From Euonymus europaeus (Eukaryota > Streptophyta > Magnoliopsida > Celastrales > Celastraceae), in the NCBI GenBank assembly GCA_963580455.1, contig OY756963.1:22029555-22093554 (forward strand): DNA of 64,000 nucleotides. The letters are read 5' to 3'. A model generated the notes under the pieces. That model made no database searches. It worked only from the letters and a program-made list of their open reading frames with translations, and had not been told where the DNA came from. A program made the position numbers and the translations under genes. Below are positions 62,675 through 64,000 of the stretch, piece by piece. Within the stretch, counting starts at the first letter, position 1, and every line of letters begins with the position of its first letter.

Positions 62675-63660
62675 CAAGGTTTTAAAAATCGTTTTTAGGA
62701 ACTGAGGCGCTTACCTTATATGAGGCAAGGCGTAAGCCTCAAGGCGTATCGAGGCGTAAGCCTCAAAGTAAATCAACAAAATAATTAAACACTTCAAGTG
62801 TATGACTCTAAATAATATGAATATCATCATTCATCAATTCAAAGGATATTTAAAGCATCAAAAGTCTAAAACTAAAATTTTAATAGTTGATTGCTGCCTT
62901 GCTGAGTTGCTGGTGACTATATATATAGACAGATTACAGATAGACTAATAGTAATCAGTAATCACTCATCAGTTATTTAGTTTTACAAAAATTAGCGAAA
63001 AATAAAAATAAAAACAAGTAAACAATACAAAACTAGTGCAGTGTCATTGTGCCACTGTGCCATGGAGGAGCATATCAAAATAATAGAAATAGATATATAC
63101 ATGGGTAAATAACTAAACATGAGATCAATTAAGTAATTAACTAAGCAAAGGATTTCTAGAAGCAGGGACGAATTTCCAGAGGCAGGGATGAATTTCCAGA
63201 AGCAGGGACCAAGTGAGAGAGACAACTGAAAAGAAGAGAGAGACAAATTGAGAAGCAGAAGAGAAGTGAGCATAAGAGAGAGAGAGGAACTGAGAAGCAG
63301 AAGAATGAGAGAGAGAGAGAGAGAGACGAAATACCTGGAGATCGCCATTCTGGAGAGCTGCGATGTCGCTGAACTAGGGCAGGGCGAGCAACATGATGTC
63401 GCGACTTGCGAAAGACCAGTGAGGTGGAGCTGACTTGCTGGGTTTTCAATTTCAGAGCAAGAAAGCCCAAAAAAAGCCCAGATTTCATGTCGCACGCCTC
63501 GTCCGCCTCAGAACCTCCATGCCTGAGGCGGACGCCTCAGTCATGAGAGGCGTAAGCCTCTCATGGAACTCTCCCAGGCGTACGCCTGGGATCGGCGGAG
63601 CTCCGCCTCAGTTCGAGGCGCGCCTCAAGGCGTGCGCCTCGAACGATTTTTAAAACCTTG
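62675..63660. mobile_element. Non-autonomous hAT-type transposon (986 bp)
   Basis: The ends are perfect 19-bp inverted repeats, CAAGGTTTTAAAAATCGTT at the left and its complement at the right. The flanking 8 bp GTCAAAAT is present on both sides (62667-62674 and 63661-63668). CA...TG ends with an 8-bp duplication fit the hAT superfamily. The inside has no transposase. It has (GA)n tracts, a 22-bp tandem repeat near 63155-63210 and, near both ends, many GAGGCG...CGCCTC palindromes. The exact target duplication suggests a fairly young insertion. Confidence 0.88.
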
Positions 63661-63668
63661 GTCAAAAT

Positions 63669-64000
63669 TTTGAATCGTGACTAGTAAGATTCACTTAATT
63701 TTTAATATTATAGTGTAAAAATATATGCTTATTCATATAAAATAAATATATGGTACTAAAATAGTCATGATTGATTAATTTCTCTTTAAAATGGTAACAT
63801 TAGCCGTTGTACTATGTTAATTTTTTTTTTTAATTCAAACTACATACGAAATGTACTCAACGTCTCAAGACCATACCTTCTTCTCTCCATGGTCAGACTG
63901 GTCGTCGCTCTCCCCCTCCTATAAATCTCCGACATTCAAATTCAATAGCCCATCACCGTCCAATAAGATTCATCTCACATCAACCCTCCAACGCCCACAA
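63669..64000 (+). promoter_or_regulatory. Right-edge sequence with a possible promoter
   Basis: AT-rich DNA to about 63870. Then comes CT-rich sequence with CCTCCTATAAATCTCC (TATA-like, about 63926-63941), followed by an A/C-rich stretch that looks like a plant 5' UTR. No ATG-initiated frame begins before the edge. It may belong to the next plus-strand gene, which would make continuation of SmG beyond it less likely. Confidence 0.3.

Noticed and set aside
63156..63495. Long minus-strand frames rich in Ser and Leu near the right end
   Set aside because: They arise from the GA-repeat tract inside the hAT-type element and are not protein-like.

Overview
The window is nuclear DNA from a flowering plant, most likely a eudicot. 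Genes are split by many short AT-rich introns, and plant-specific families are present (TBL, CASP, NAC, the HEXO3 type of hexosaminidase). A plastid DNA fragment sits in an intron, and plant-type SINE, MITE, Helitron and hAT sequences fill the spaces. The species cannot be named from the sequence. Gene models were assembled by reading splice signals and checking that exon phases join. Exon lists are in the entries, and every complete model closes in frame.

Left part (1-33 kb), mostly minus-strand housekeeping genes. It opens with the 3' end of a TBL-type O-acetyltransferase (+). A 19-exon LETM1-like organellar protein follows, carrying a tandemly duplicated 45-nt exon. Next is a beta-hexosaminidase (HEXO3 type) with a GC-AG intron and with plastid atpI and LINE fragments in one intron. 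Then come the decapping activator DCP1, a decayed CASP copy beside an intact CASP (Casparian strip scaffold), and the mitochondrial fission factor ELM1.

Middle part (33-45 kb). A truncated SPINDLY copy holds only the last five exons, yet its frame is open. It lies head-to-head with a VPS55/LEPROT gene whose N-terminus seems to need a one-nucleotide exon. A three-exon NAC transcription factor of the NAC090 kind follows.

Right part (45-64 kb). A repeat-rich stretch contains MITEs, LTR-like sequence and a 2.1-kb Helitron with a broken RPA-like gene. It is followed by a pair of U14 box C/D snoRNAs behind a telo-box/site II promoter, an AP2/ERF relic, the ubiquitin-RPL40 fusion gene, and the first two exons of SmG. 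The rest of SmG is not found; its intron region is occupied by a 986-bp hAT-type element with an exact 8-bp target duplication.

The genes do not form one pathway. Several serve RNA and ribosome biology (DCP1, U14, ubiquitin-RPL40, SmG), and telo-box or site II motifs recur in their upstream regions. I saw no gene cluster that looks like a new multi-gene system. The most unusual signals are the candidate 1-nt exon, the duplicated LETM1-like exon, and the open but truncated SPINDLY copy.
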